Of a DNA stretch of 64,000 nt, positions 24,872-31,412 are shown piece by piece. The translations under genes and the position numbers were made by a program. The stretch is from Oxalobacteraceae bacterium UBA4003. Its GTDB lineage: Bacteria; Pseudomonadota; Gammaproteobacteria; Burkholderiales; Burkholderiaceae_D. The DNA is taken from the NCBI GenBank assembly GCA_002384815.1, contig DGBN01000074.1, forward strand, positions 33,577-97,576, in the 5' to 3' direction. The notes under the pieces are model-generated. The model saw only the letters and a list, made by a program, of their open reading frames with translations. It was not told the origin of the DNA and made no database searches. Positions within the stretch are counted from its first letter, which is position 1. Every line of letters starts with the position of its first letter.

Positions 24872-26125
24872 TCACTGCCGATCTTTTGCTTGCAGCCACT
24901 CTGCGGCACCCAGACCGGCGGTGCGGCCGCTGGCAAAACAGGCGCTAAGCAGATAGCCGCCGGTTGGCGCTTCCCAATCCAGCATCTCGCCGGCGCAAAA
25001 TACGCCAGGCATGTTCTGTGTCATTAAGGATTTGTCCAGCGCTTCAAACAGTACGCCGCCGGCACTGCTGATGGCTTCGTCCAGTGGGCGTACCGCCACT
25101 AGCCGCAACGGCAAGGCTTTGATTGCCTGTGCCAGTGTGTGTGAATGTGCGTAATCCTCTTTCGCTACCACTTCGCGTAACAATCCTGCCTTCACGCCGG
25201 TAATGCCGACCTTGCTTTGCAAATGGCTGGCCATGGAACGCGCACCACGCGGCTGGGAAATTTCATTGAGCACGCGCTCGAAAGTTTTACCGGGCGCCAG
25301 ATCCAGCGTTAGCGTTGCGTAACCTTGCCGGACGATCTGTTCGCGCAAGTGTGCCGACAAGGCATAGACCAGGCTGCCTTCAATGCCCGTGCCGGTGACG
25401 ACAAAGTCGCCCTGCCGTTTGTATTCGATGCCATCGATATCGATGCAACTGGCGATGACAGACTTGAGCGGCTGGCCGGCGAAACGCTGCTGAAAATGTT
25501 CGCTCCATCCTGTATCGAAGCCGCAGTTGGCCGGTTTTAATGGCGCCGCAGCGATTCCGTGCTGCGCCAGCAAGGGCAGCCATGCGCCATCGGAGCCCAA
25601 GCGCGCCCAGCTGCCGCCGCCCAGGGCCAGTATCGTTGCATCGGCCTGTAGCTTGTGTTCGCCTTCCGGCGTGGCGAACCGCAGCTTGCCTGCCTCGTCC
25701 CACCCCAGCCAGCGATGACGCATGTGAAACGTAACGCCGGCATCGCGCAGGCGCTTCAGCCATGCGCGCAACAGCGGCGCGGCTTTCATATCGATTGGGA
25801 AAACCCTTCCCGACGAACCGACAAAGGTTTCTATGCCGAGTTCATGTACCCATGCCCGCAGTGCATCCGGGTCAAAGGCCTGCAACATGGGAGCGATCTG
25901 CGGCGCGCGGCTGCCGTAGCGTGACAGGAAGGCAGCGCTTGCTTCGGTATGTGTCAGGTTCATTCCCCCTTTGCCGGCCAGCAGAAATTTGCGGCCGACC
26001 GAAGGCATGGCGTCGTACAGATCTACCGCCATGTCGTGCGCAATCAGCATTTCTGCTGCCATCAAGCCGGCCGGGCCGCCGCCGATGACGGCGACTTTGC
26101 GTGAGGATATTGTGTGATCAGACAT
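24872..26125 (-). CDS. HI0933-like NAD(P)/FAD-dependent oxidoreductase
   Basis: A 417-residue flavoprotein: N-terminal FAD-binding Rossmann motif VAVIGGGPAGLMAAEMLIAH, the HI0933 signature GRKFLLAGKGGMNLTHTEAS and the C-terminal FAD contact PGVFCAGEMLDWEAPTGGY. Physiological substrate unknown. Start ATG 26125 is placed just before the Rossmann strand; upstream in-frame codons would add a non-conserved tail. Divergent from tag. Confidence 0.9.
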   Translation of the reverse strand: MSDHTISSRKVAVIGGGPAGLMAAEMLIAHDMAVDLYDAMPSVGRKFLLAGKGGMNLTHTEASAAFLSRYGSRAPQIAPMLQAFDPDALRAWVHELGIETFVGSSGRVFPIDMKAAPLLRAWLKRLRDAGVTFHMRHRWLGWDEAGKLRFATPEGEHKLQADATILALGGGSWARLGSDGAWLPLLAQHGIAAAPLKPANCGFDTGWSEHFQQRFAGQPLKSVIASCIDIDGIEYKRQGDFVVTGTGIEGSLVYALSAHLREQIVRQGYATLTLDLAPGKTFERVLNEISQPRGARSMASHLQSKVGITGVKAGLLREVVAKEDYAHSHTLAQAIKALPLRLVAVRPLDEAISSAGGVLFEALDKSLMTQNMPGVFCAGEMLDWEAPTGGYLLSACFASGRTAGLGAAEWLQAKDRQ

Positions 26126-26249
26126 GAGCAAGGGCTGGCTGTAGGTATTTGCAAAGACAAACAAGCATGATGTTCCACTTCAGATGGAAATGAATGCCAT
26201 GCTTGCGTCATCCTGTATGGAAGGCGCCATTCTTGATCAAGGCGGAAAT

Positions 26250-26279
26250 TTGTACAAGCGAATAAACGGCTTGTTTATA
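26250..26279 (+). promoter_or_regulatory. Putative sigma-70 promoter of tag
   Basis: TTGTAC (26250-26255) and TTTATA (26274-26279) are separated by 18 bp and lie about 75 bp before the tag ATG. An ACAAGC/GCTTGT dyad overlaps the spacer. Plausible by spacing only. Confidence 0.4.
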
Positions 26280-26355
26280 CAGCGTGTTTATTTCGCAAGA
26301 CCGTATCGGCGATAATGTCCGTTCGTCGCTCTCACTTTCCCGGAACCCTTCAAAC

Positions 26356-26943
26356 ATGACACTTGCTCGCTGCAGTTGGGCCAATCCAGCCAATCCGCTG
26401 TATCTCAAATATCACGATGAAGAATGGGGTGTGCCCTGCCACGATGAAACACGCCTGTTTGAAATGCTGAATCTGGAAGGTGCGCAGGCCGGCCTGAGCT
26501 GGTCGACCATACTCAACAAGCGTGAAAACTACCGCGTCGCCTTCGATCAGTGGGATGCCGAAAAAATCGCCCGTTACGACGCCAGCAAAGTTGCCGAGTT
26601 ATTAGGCAATCCCGGTATCGTGCGGAATCGTCTGAAAGTGGCGGCCACCATCAACAATGCCCAGGCTTATTTGCGTTTGTGTGAAGACGGCGGCGGCCTG
26701 GATGCATTTTTATGGGCTTATGTCGATGGCAAACCGCTTCTGAATACGCGTGCGAGCATCAATGAAACGCCGGCCAAAACTCCCTTGTCGGATCAACTGT
26801 CCAGGGATCTGGCTAAACGCGGCTTCAAGTTTGTCGGCTCGACGATCATTTATGCCTATATGCAGGCGATTGGCATGGTGAATGATCACGCGCAGGACTG
26901 TTTTTGTTATCAGGCCCCAGGAGATAAGCATGGGCGCGATTGA
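26356..26943 (+). CDS. tag: DNA-3-methyladenine glycosylase I
   Basis: A 195-residue base-excision repair enzyme that removes 3-methyladenine. The zinc-binding residues known from Tag are in place: Cys in MTLARCSW and His in YHDEEWGVP at the N-terminus, His and Cys in NDHAQDCFC near the C-terminus. The core has FEMLNLEGAQAGLSWSTILN and FKFVGSTIIYAYMQAIGMVN. Length normal. A second alkylation-repair cluster occurs at 58.8-60.8 kb. Confidence 0.95.
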   Translation: MTLARCSWANPANPLYLKYHDEEWGVPCHDETRLFEMLNLEGAQAGLSWSTILNKRENYRVAFDQWDAEKIARYDASKVAELLGNPGIVRNRLKVAATINNAQAYLRLCEDGGGLDAFLWAYVDGKPLLNTRASINETPAKTPLSDQLSRDLAKRGFKFVGSTIIYAYMQAIGMVNDHAQDCFCYQAPGDKHGRD

Positions 26944-26956
26944 GCTTGTTCGCGGG

Positions 26957-27020
26957 CAAAAAAAAGCCCGCGCAAGAAGGCGGGCTGAATCTATATCAAA
27001 GGAGGAGACATAGAGGAGAC
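26957..27020 (-). ncRNA. Putative tandem small RNA, copy A, with CU-rich loop
   Basis: The predicted transcript of about 64 nt starts near 27020 on the reverse strand, seven bases after a TATACT box. It contains TGTCTCCTC twice. UCUAU (27010-27014) and AUAGA (26990-26994) can pair and expose the second copy, GUCUCCUCC, in a loop complementary to Shine-Dalgarno sequences. It ends in a Rho-independent terminator: AGCCCGC/GCGGGCT stem (26965-26971, 26980-26986) followed by eight U. No open reading frame of note fits. Function is inferred as trans-acting translational control. Confidence 0.8.
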
Positions 27021-27026
27021 AGGTGA

Positions 27027-27056
27027 AGTATAGGGCTGTGATCTTCGCAAAGCCAA
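27027..27056 (-). promoter_or_regulatory. Sigma-70 promoter of small RNA copy A
   Basis: On the reverse strand TTGGCT (27051-27056) and TATACT (27027-27032) are 18 bp apart. The same layout recurs 221 bp away before copy B. Confidence 0.75.
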
Positions 27057-27070
27057 TTCCGATTTCTGAT

Positions 27071-27099
27071 ATCCGATATTCAATTTGTGAATATCGGAT
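27071..27099. promoter_or_regulatory. Perfect 12-bp inverted repeat upstream of copy A promoter
   Basis: ATCCGATATTCA (27071-27082) is the reverse complement of TGAATATCGGAT (27088-27099), with a 5-bp spacer. It lies about 15 bp upstream of the -35 box. A degenerate version sits at the same relative place before copy B. It is a candidate binding site for a dimeric regulator. Confidence 0.6.
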
Positions 27100-27177
27100 T
27101 GTAAATGTGTGTTGTGCTCTAATGTCTTGTTGTTGCATGCCGGTTTGCGTAAAATTCCGGCCATGGATCGAGGCAGG

Positions 27178-27241
27178 CAAAAAAAAGCCCGCACAAGAAG
27201 GCGGGCTGAATCTATATCAAAGGAGGAGACATAGAGGAGAC
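27178..27241 (-). ncRNA. Putative tandem small RNA, copy B, with CU-rich loop
   Basis: Second copy of the same small RNA, differing by one base in the terminator loop. The transcript should begin near 27241 and end in the U-run at 27179-27185. The hairpin UCUAU (27231-27235) / AUAGA (27211-27215) again presents GUCUCCUCC. Terminator arms are 27186-27192 and 27201-27207. Because each copy has its own promoter and terminator, two separate near-identical RNAs are expected. Confidence 0.8.
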
Positions 27242-27247
27242 AGGTGA

Positions 27248-27277
27248 AGTATAGGGATTCTTGTCGCGCCGCACCAA
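27248..27277 (-). promoter_or_regulatory. Sigma-70 promoter of small RNA copy B
   Basis: On the reverse strand TTGGTG (27272-27277) and TATACT (27248-27253) are separated by 18 bp, the same as before copy A. Confidence 0.75.
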
Positions 27278-27285
27278 TTTCCTTT

Positions 27286-27315
27286 TCTGATATCAGATAT
27301 TCCCTGTGTGAATAT
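27286..27315. promoter_or_regulatory. Dyad sequences upstream of copy B promoter
   Basis: TCTGATATCAGA (27286-27297) is a perfect palindrome and overlaps a second dyad, GATATTC to GAATAT (27296-27314). Both correspond in position to the inverted repeat before copy A, which suggests that the two RNAs share a regulator. Confidence 0.5.
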
Positions 27316-27402
27316 AGTGTTTTGCAGTCCGCTAATCTTCCGGGTGTACGTGGTTTGGGCAATCATCCGCTGGGCAGTCCTGCCGATCAGTGCGATATTT
27401 GC

Positions 27403-27408
27403 TAATAT
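27403..27408 (+). promoter_or_regulatory. Possible extended -10 promoter of riboswitch and gdx
   Basis: TGCTAATAT (27400-27408) is an extended -10 type element 63 bp upstream of the riboswitch. No good -35 is seen. Confidence 0.35.
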
Positions 27409-27470
27409 TTGCTTGCGCATCGGTAACACCTCGCCATCCTTTCAGGCCGCGCATCAACCCGGACAAGGAC

Positions 27471-27514
27471 GTGAGGACGACCTCACCGCTCCATCTCAAT
27501 CGAGGACGGCCTCG
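27471..27514 (+). promoter_or_regulatory. Guanidine-II (mini-ykkC) riboswitch
   Basis: Two short hairpins with the diagnostic loops: GTGAGG-ACGA-CCTCAC (27471-27486) and CGAGG-ACGG-CCTCG (27501-27514), joined by 14 bases. Two GC-closed stems with ACGR loops define the mini-ykkC motif, which binds guanidinium as a dimer of hairpins. The second stem lies 7 bases before the GGAG (27522-27525) of the SMR exporter gene, so control of ribosome access is likely. Confidence 0.92.
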
Positions 27515-27534
27515 GCAATGCGGAGAAACAAATT

Positions 27535-27855
27535 ATGCCCTGGCTTATTCTTGTAATTGCAGGTCTGTTTGAAATAGCGTGGGCCATCGGGCTCAAATAT
27601 ACGGATGGTTTTACGCGTTTGTGGCCGACGGTCGGTACGGTGGTCGCGATGGTGATCAGTGTCGTGTTGCTGGGAGTGGCGATGAAATCGCTGCCGGTGG
27701 GAACGGCCTATGCGGTCTGGACCGGCATAGGCACCGTAGGTACCGTCATCCTGGGGATGGTGTTGCTGGGTGACGCGGTGTCAATGATGCGCGTGATCTG
27801 CATATTGCTGATCGTGACCGGTATAGTCGGATTGAAGTTTTTCAGCCCGACTTGA
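27535..27855 (+). CDS. gdx: SMR-family guanidinium exporter (Gdx, formerly SugE)
   Basis: A 106-residue four-helix small multidrug resistance protein. The conserved Glu in helix 1 (LFEIAWAIGLKYTDGFTRLW) and the SugE-type segments LPVGTAYAVWTGIGTVGTVI and GIVGLKFF place it in the SugE/Gdx branch. Members exchange guanidinium for protons as dual-topology dimers. The guanidine-II riboswitch directly upstream strongly supports the guanidinium role over quaternary-amine export. A GGAG precedes ATG 27535. Confidence 0.93.
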   Translation: MPWLILVIAGLFEIAWAIGLKYTDGFTRLWPTVGTVVAMVISVVLLGVAMKSLPVGTAYAVWTGIGTVGTVILGMVLLGDAVSMMRVICILLIVTGIVGLKFFSPT

Positions 27856-27861
27856 TCGTCT

Positions 27862-27892
27862 TGTTGGCGGGTGCGTCCTGCATCCGCCAACA
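27862..27892. terminator. Hairpin between convergent gdx and SET gene
   Basis: TGTTGGCGG (27862-27870) pairs with CCGCCAACA (27884-27892), with an inner TGC/GCA extension. There is no clear U-run on either side. It lies at the 3' ends of two converging genes, so a terminator or 3'-protecting role is likely. Confidence 0.5.
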
Positions 27893-27895
27893 GCA

Positions 27896-28411
27896 TCAAT
27901 CCTTCTTTTTACTTTTCTTTTTGGTTGACTTGCCAATTTTTGGAGCGAGCATCGTGTGCCGGCAGGTCGCCGCGCCGCAACGGCATTCGTAGGCCTTTTT
28001 CAAGGCCTTGGTTTGACGCTCGTCGACCACCAGGCCGTAATCGTAATTGAATTCCTCGCCGCGTTTGATATCCCGCAAAGTGTAAATATAGACGCGTTTC
28101 TTTTCTTCGCGCGCTTCGCAGTTTGGTTCGCACGCATGATTGATCCAGCGTGCATCGCTGCCATCGACGCCGCCATCGATCATCTTGCCGCTTTCGAGGC
28201 TGAAGAAGAAGGTGTGATACGGATTTTCCGGATCGGTGCCGTGGCGCTTGGCGGCCTGTTTGTCGCTGATGCGTTCACCTTCGTACTCGATCAAAAGCGT
28301 GTCGGCTGGAATACTGCGCGTGGCAAAAACGCCGCGGCCGTGTATCGGTGAGTTTCTGACGATGAATGCAGGTTTGTCTGATGCGGTCTTGCTCTTGCTC
28401 GATGAGGTCAT
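27896..28411 (-). CDS. SET-domain protein-lysine methyltransferase
   Basis: A 171-residue protein: short Ser/Lys-rich N-terminus, SET domain from about residue 15 (NSPIHGRGVFATRSIPADTL, active-site RWINHACEPNCEA, EFNYDYGL), post-SET cysteines (CRCGAATC) and a Lys-rich tail (KKKSKKKD). SET enzymes transfer methyl from S-adenosylmethionine to lysine. Bacterial targets are largely unknown. A complete set of catalytic motifs suggests it is active. Confidence 0.88.
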   Translation of the reverse strand: MTSSSKSKTASDKPAFIVRNSPIHGRGVFATRSIPADTLLIEYEGERISDKQAAKRHGTDPENPYHTFFFSLESGKMIDGGVDGSDARWINHACEPNCEAREEKKRVYIYTLRDIKRGEEFNYDYGLVVDERQTKALKKAYECRCGAATCRHTMLAPKIGKSTKKKSKKKD

Positions 28412-28596
28412 GTTCAGTTCAGTGACAAAAGAATGCGTGTTTTCAGGGAGGTTCGGAGCCGACAGCCAGGTGCAAGAAAATTACATTTGCCGGTGCGCTA
28501 TTGTCCATCAATACCGGCGCAAGAACAATTGCCTGACGATTTTTATCGTTGCGGCCGGCAGGTCGTACGCATATCGCCGTCAAAAATCACAGGCGA
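28412..28596. other. Gap between SET gene and chemoreceptor terminator
   Basis: No gene is seen. It should contain the promoter of the SET gene. Neither a clear promoter nor a Shine-Dalgarno for that gene could be identified. Confidence 0.4.
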
Positions 28597-28640
28597 AAAA
28601 TAAAAATGCATGCAAGCCGGCTGTACCGACTTGCATGCAT
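28597..28640 (-). terminator. Rho-independent terminator of the cheW-chemoreceptor unit
   Basis: ATGCATGCAAG (28606-28616) pairs with CTTGCATGCAT (28630-28640), with an inner CGG/CCG extension. On the reverse strand the stem is followed by a run of U broken by one A (28597-28606). It lies about 70 bp after the chemoreceptor stop. Confidence 0.75.
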
Positions 28641-28708
28641 CGAGTAGTGTTTGCGCCGATCAGGCGCGCGCTTACCCGTTCTCCCTGATTTGCCCTGCGT
28701 CTTTCTGC

Positions 28709-30403
28709 TTAAAATTCTTCCCAGTCGTCGCTGCTCTTGTCGGCGCTGATCGGTTTTTGCGGTTTGGCAGCCAGCTGTCTTTGTGGTGCGGCAGTCAGCG
28801 CTTTGGGTTTGGTATCCGGTTTGAGCACTTGCAAGGCTGCTGCTGCCGGCCTGTTACTGTCGGCGTCAAGCTTGAAGATAGCGACTGCACCAGACAGTTC
28901 AACGGCCTGATCCTGCATGCTTTGCGCCGCTGCTGCTGCCTGTTCGACCAGTGCCGCGTTTTGCTGTGTCATTTCATCCATCTGGCTGATTGCCTGATTG
29001 ACCTGTTCGATGCCATCACTTTGTTCCTGGCTGGCCGAGGTAATTTCACTCATGATGTCGGCCACGTGTTTGACCGAAGTGACGATTTCTTCCATCGTGC
29101 TGCCGGCCTGATCGACCAGCTTGCTGCCGACATCTACCTTGTTCACGGAGTCGTCTATCAGCGCCTTGATTTCCTTGGCGGCGCTGGCGCTGCGTTGCGC
29201 CAGATTGCGCACTTCACTGGCGACCACCGCAAAGCCGCGACCCTGCTCGCCGGCCCGCGCTGCTTCCACGGCCGCATTCAAGGCCAGAATATTGGTCTGG
29301 AAAGCGATGCTGTCGATGACGCCGATGATATCGACGATCTTGCGCGAACTATCCTTGATCGAACCCATGGTCGTTACCACTTCACCGACCACGCTGCCAC
29401 CCTTGACGGCGACTTCGGAAGCGGAGACGACCAGTTGGTTGGCTTGTCGTGCATTGTCGGCATTCTGGCGTACGGTCGAGGTCAGTTCTTCCATCGAGCT
29501 GGCAGTTTCTTCCAGCGATCCAGCCTGCGCTTCGGTACGGCTGGAGAGGTCGGCATTGCCGGAGGCAATTTCACCCGATGCGACGGTGATGGTTTCAGTG
29601 CTGTGGCGCACTGCGCTGACGGTTTTGGACAAACTGTCGTTCATTTCCTTGAGTGCCTGCAGCAATTGCCCGGTTTCATTGGTGGAATTCACATGGATCT
29701 GTTGCGTCAGATCACCGGCCGCGACGCTGCGCGCAATCCGTACTGCTTCATGCAGAGGGCGTGCGATCAGGCGGATCAGCCAGAATGCCATGAAGCCTGC
29801 CAGAAGTACGCCGAAGACAATGACGCCTATTGAAATATTGCGCACCATGACAAAGCGCGCCTGCGATTCCTCGAATGCTTTTTCTGCTTCGTGCAATTGC
29901 AAATCGATCAATGCCGCGACGCCGGCACGCACCGGCGCGATCAATTCTTCCATCGGTCCGTTGACGATCTCGGTTACGCGTAATACATTGCCGCCGCGCG
30001 AGGCCGCGATTGCCGGTTGCAGTGCTTTTTCGAGAAAGATCTTGCGGTCGGCAGCAAATTTATCTGCCAGTGCTTTCGCCTCAGGCGTCAGATTGGTGCT
30101 CATAAAAACATCGAAAGCCTGGTTGATTTCCTTCGAGTGTTTTTCAATCGCATCCATCTTTGGAATGACCAGGGCAGGATCGCCGTAAATCGATGCAGCG
30201 AGATCGAGTTGGTTGATGGTCGATAGTGTGATGACGGTATTTAACTGACCGATAGGTACGGTACGATCTTCGTACACAGTTCTTAATGCCTTGTTGGTTG
30301 TGTCGAGCGAGCTCAATCCCAGGATGCCGGTTGCGATCAGTAACAGGGAAAGTATGCCCATGACGAACAAGAGCAGGGATTTTATGGTTATATTTTTTAA
30401 CAT
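28709..30403 (-). CDS. Methyl-accepting chemotaxis protein
   Basis: A 564-residue chemoreceptor: TM1 at about residues 8-30, a periplasmic four-helix-bundle ligand domain, TM2 at about 190-212, HAMP, and the cytoplasmic signalling hairpin (SLEETASSMEELTSTVRQNA, tip region SEVRNLAQRSASAAKEIKAL). It ends in DDWEEF, close to the NWETF-type pentapeptide that tethers CheR and CheB. It is preceded by cheW on the same strand, 89 bp upstream. Ligand unknown. Confidence 0.93.
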   Translation of the reverse strand: MLKNITIKSLLLFVMGILSLLLIATGILGLSSLDTTNKALRTVYEDRTVPIGQLNTVITLSTINQLDLAASIYGDPALVIPKMDAIEKHSKEINQAFDVFMSTNLTPEAKALADKFAADRKIFLEKALQPAIAASRGGNVLRVTEIVNGPMEELIAPVRAGVAALIDLQLHEAEKAFEESQARFVMVRNISIGVIVFGVLLAGFMAFWLIRLIARPLHEAVRIARSVAAGDLTQQIHVNSTNETGQLLQALKEMNDSLSKTVSAVRHSTETITVASGEIASGNADLSSRTEAQAGSLEETASSMEELTSTVRQNADNARQANQLVVSASEVAVKGGSVVGEVVTTMGSIKDSSRKIVDIIGVIDSIAFQTNILALNAAVEAARAGEQGRGFAVVASEVRNLAQRSASAAKEIKALIDDSVNKVDVGSKLVDQAGSTMEEIVTSVKHVADIMSEITSASQEQSDGIEQVNQAISQMDEMTQQNAALVEQAAAAAQSMQDQAVELSGAVAIFKLDADSNRPAAAALQVLKPDTKPKALTAAPQRQLAAKPQKPISADKSSDDWEEF

Positions 30404-30492
30404 GTCGGTCTCAAGGCAAACAGGTGAAAAACTGCAATCGGAGGAATACAACTTTCTGGCTGGGTGTGCGGGCGAGTCGATGGCTGAAGGCG

Positions 30493-30993
30493 TCAGGCGG
30501 GGTTTCGTTCTGCCAATCCCATATCCGCGCCGGACATCAATTTTTCGATATCAATGAGTATCAGCATGCGCTCATCGATCGTGCCCAGACCAAGCAGATA
30601 ATCGTTGGCAAGGGTGCAGTCCATTTCCGGCGGCGGTTTGATTTGTTCCGGCGTTAATGTGATGACGTCCGATACGCTGTCCACCACCATGCCGACGACG
30701 TGGTGTGCAAGATGGAGAATCACGACGACGGTGAACTGGTCATAGCGCGGCACACCGAGCTTGAACTTGATGCGCATGTCGATGATGGGAACAATGATGC
30801 CGCGCAGATTGACTACGCCTTTGACAAACTCGGGGGTGTTGGCGATGCGTGTGACGGTATCGTAGCCGCGCAACTCCTGTACCTTCTGAATCGAGATGCC
30901 GTATTCTTCCTTGCCCAGAGTGAAGGACAGAAATTCCAGCGTGCTTCCTGCTGTATTGATGACAGATTGTGCGCTGTTCGCGATTGCGTTCAT
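30493..30993 (-). CDS. cheW: CheW chemotaxis coupling protein
   Basis: A 166-residue CheW: FLSFTLGKEEYGISIQKVQE, VKGVVNLRGIIVPIIDMRIK and VDSVSDVITL are characteristic. It couples receptors to the CheA kinase. Start ATG 30993 is preferred over an upstream GTG because AGGAG lies five bases before the ATG region. With the downstream receptor it forms a small two-gene unit, without cheA or cheR here. Confidence 0.93.
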   Translation of the reverse strand: MNAIANSAQSVINTAGSTLEFLSFTLGKEEYGISIQKVQELRGYDTVTRIANTPEFVKGVVNLRGIIVPIIDMRIKFKLGVPRYDQFTVVVILHLAHHVVGMVVDSVSDVITLTPEQIKPPPEMDCTLANDYLLGLGTIDERMLILIDIEKLMSGADMGLAERNPA

Positions 30994-31091
30994 GTGCACT
31001 CCTTTCCGGTCTCTGTTACGCGTTCTATGAACGTCTCATTTTGCTTGTCAGCGGTATCAGGATTTCGTATGAAGCTGCTGTGACGTCATTT

Positions 31092-31120
31092 ACCATAAAC
31101 AAATAGTTTCCTGCAGTCAA
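31092..31120 (-). promoter_or_regulatory. Sigma-70-type promoter of cheW
   Basis: On the reverse strand TTGACT (31115-31120) and TATGGT (31092-31097) are 17 bp apart. This gives a 5' leader of about 90 nt. No sigma-28 (flagellar) consensus was found. Confidence 0.6.
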
Positions 31121-31412
31121 TGCGATAGGCGCTTATATGGGGATTTGGAAATGAATGCGTTGCGTAGAGAACAAAGCATTGTTATTACAGAAGAAATTTA
31201 GTGTGATGTTGCTGCTATTTTCATGTTGATGAGGCAATTGCAAAATTTGTTAAACCGATGAAGAAATACTATGTGTGATTGAGATTGCCGTTTTCTTATT
31301 GCGTGCGTGCGATTTTCCAGTGCTCTCCATTTGAATAAAACACGTGGAGTAAAATAGCGTGCTGCCGACCGACACAGGCAGATGATTTTTACACGATGGG
31401 CTAGAAACAAGC
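31121..31412. other. Intergenic region between cheW and flavoprotein gene
   Basis: About 290 bp of AT-rich sequence without a convincing gene. It should carry the promoter of the forward-strand flavoprotein gene, but no good -35/-10 pair was found. Confidence 0.4.

Larger units (their letters stand above)
26955..27256. repeat. Pair of 81-bp direct repeats, period 221 bp
   Basis: Units 26955-27035 and 27176-27256 are identical at 80 of 81 positions; the single difference is in the terminator loop (26972 versus 27193). The conservation covers promoter -10, transcribed region and terminator. The flanks upstream of the -10 boxes are similar but diverged. This is a duplicated transcription unit rather than a mobile element: there are no inverted ends or transposase. 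Confidence 0.95.

Noticed and set aside
26955..27256. Repeat pair as an insertion-sequence remnant or as forward-strand ribosome-binding sites (GGAGG)
   Set aside because: There are no terminal inverted repeats or target duplications, and no reading frame follows the GGAGG on the forward strand. The reverse-strand RNA model explains promoter, loop and terminator together.
26710..27362. Reverse-strand frames sharing the peptide YFTCLLYVSSFDIDSARLL
   Set aside because: The shared peptide is simply the translation of the duplicated small RNA unit through its -10 box and terminator; no ribosome-binding site is positioned for it.
28610..29833. Forward-strand frame of about 400 codons opposite the chemoreceptor
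   Set aside because: It mirrors the coiled-coil codons of the chemoreceptor; the product looks random.
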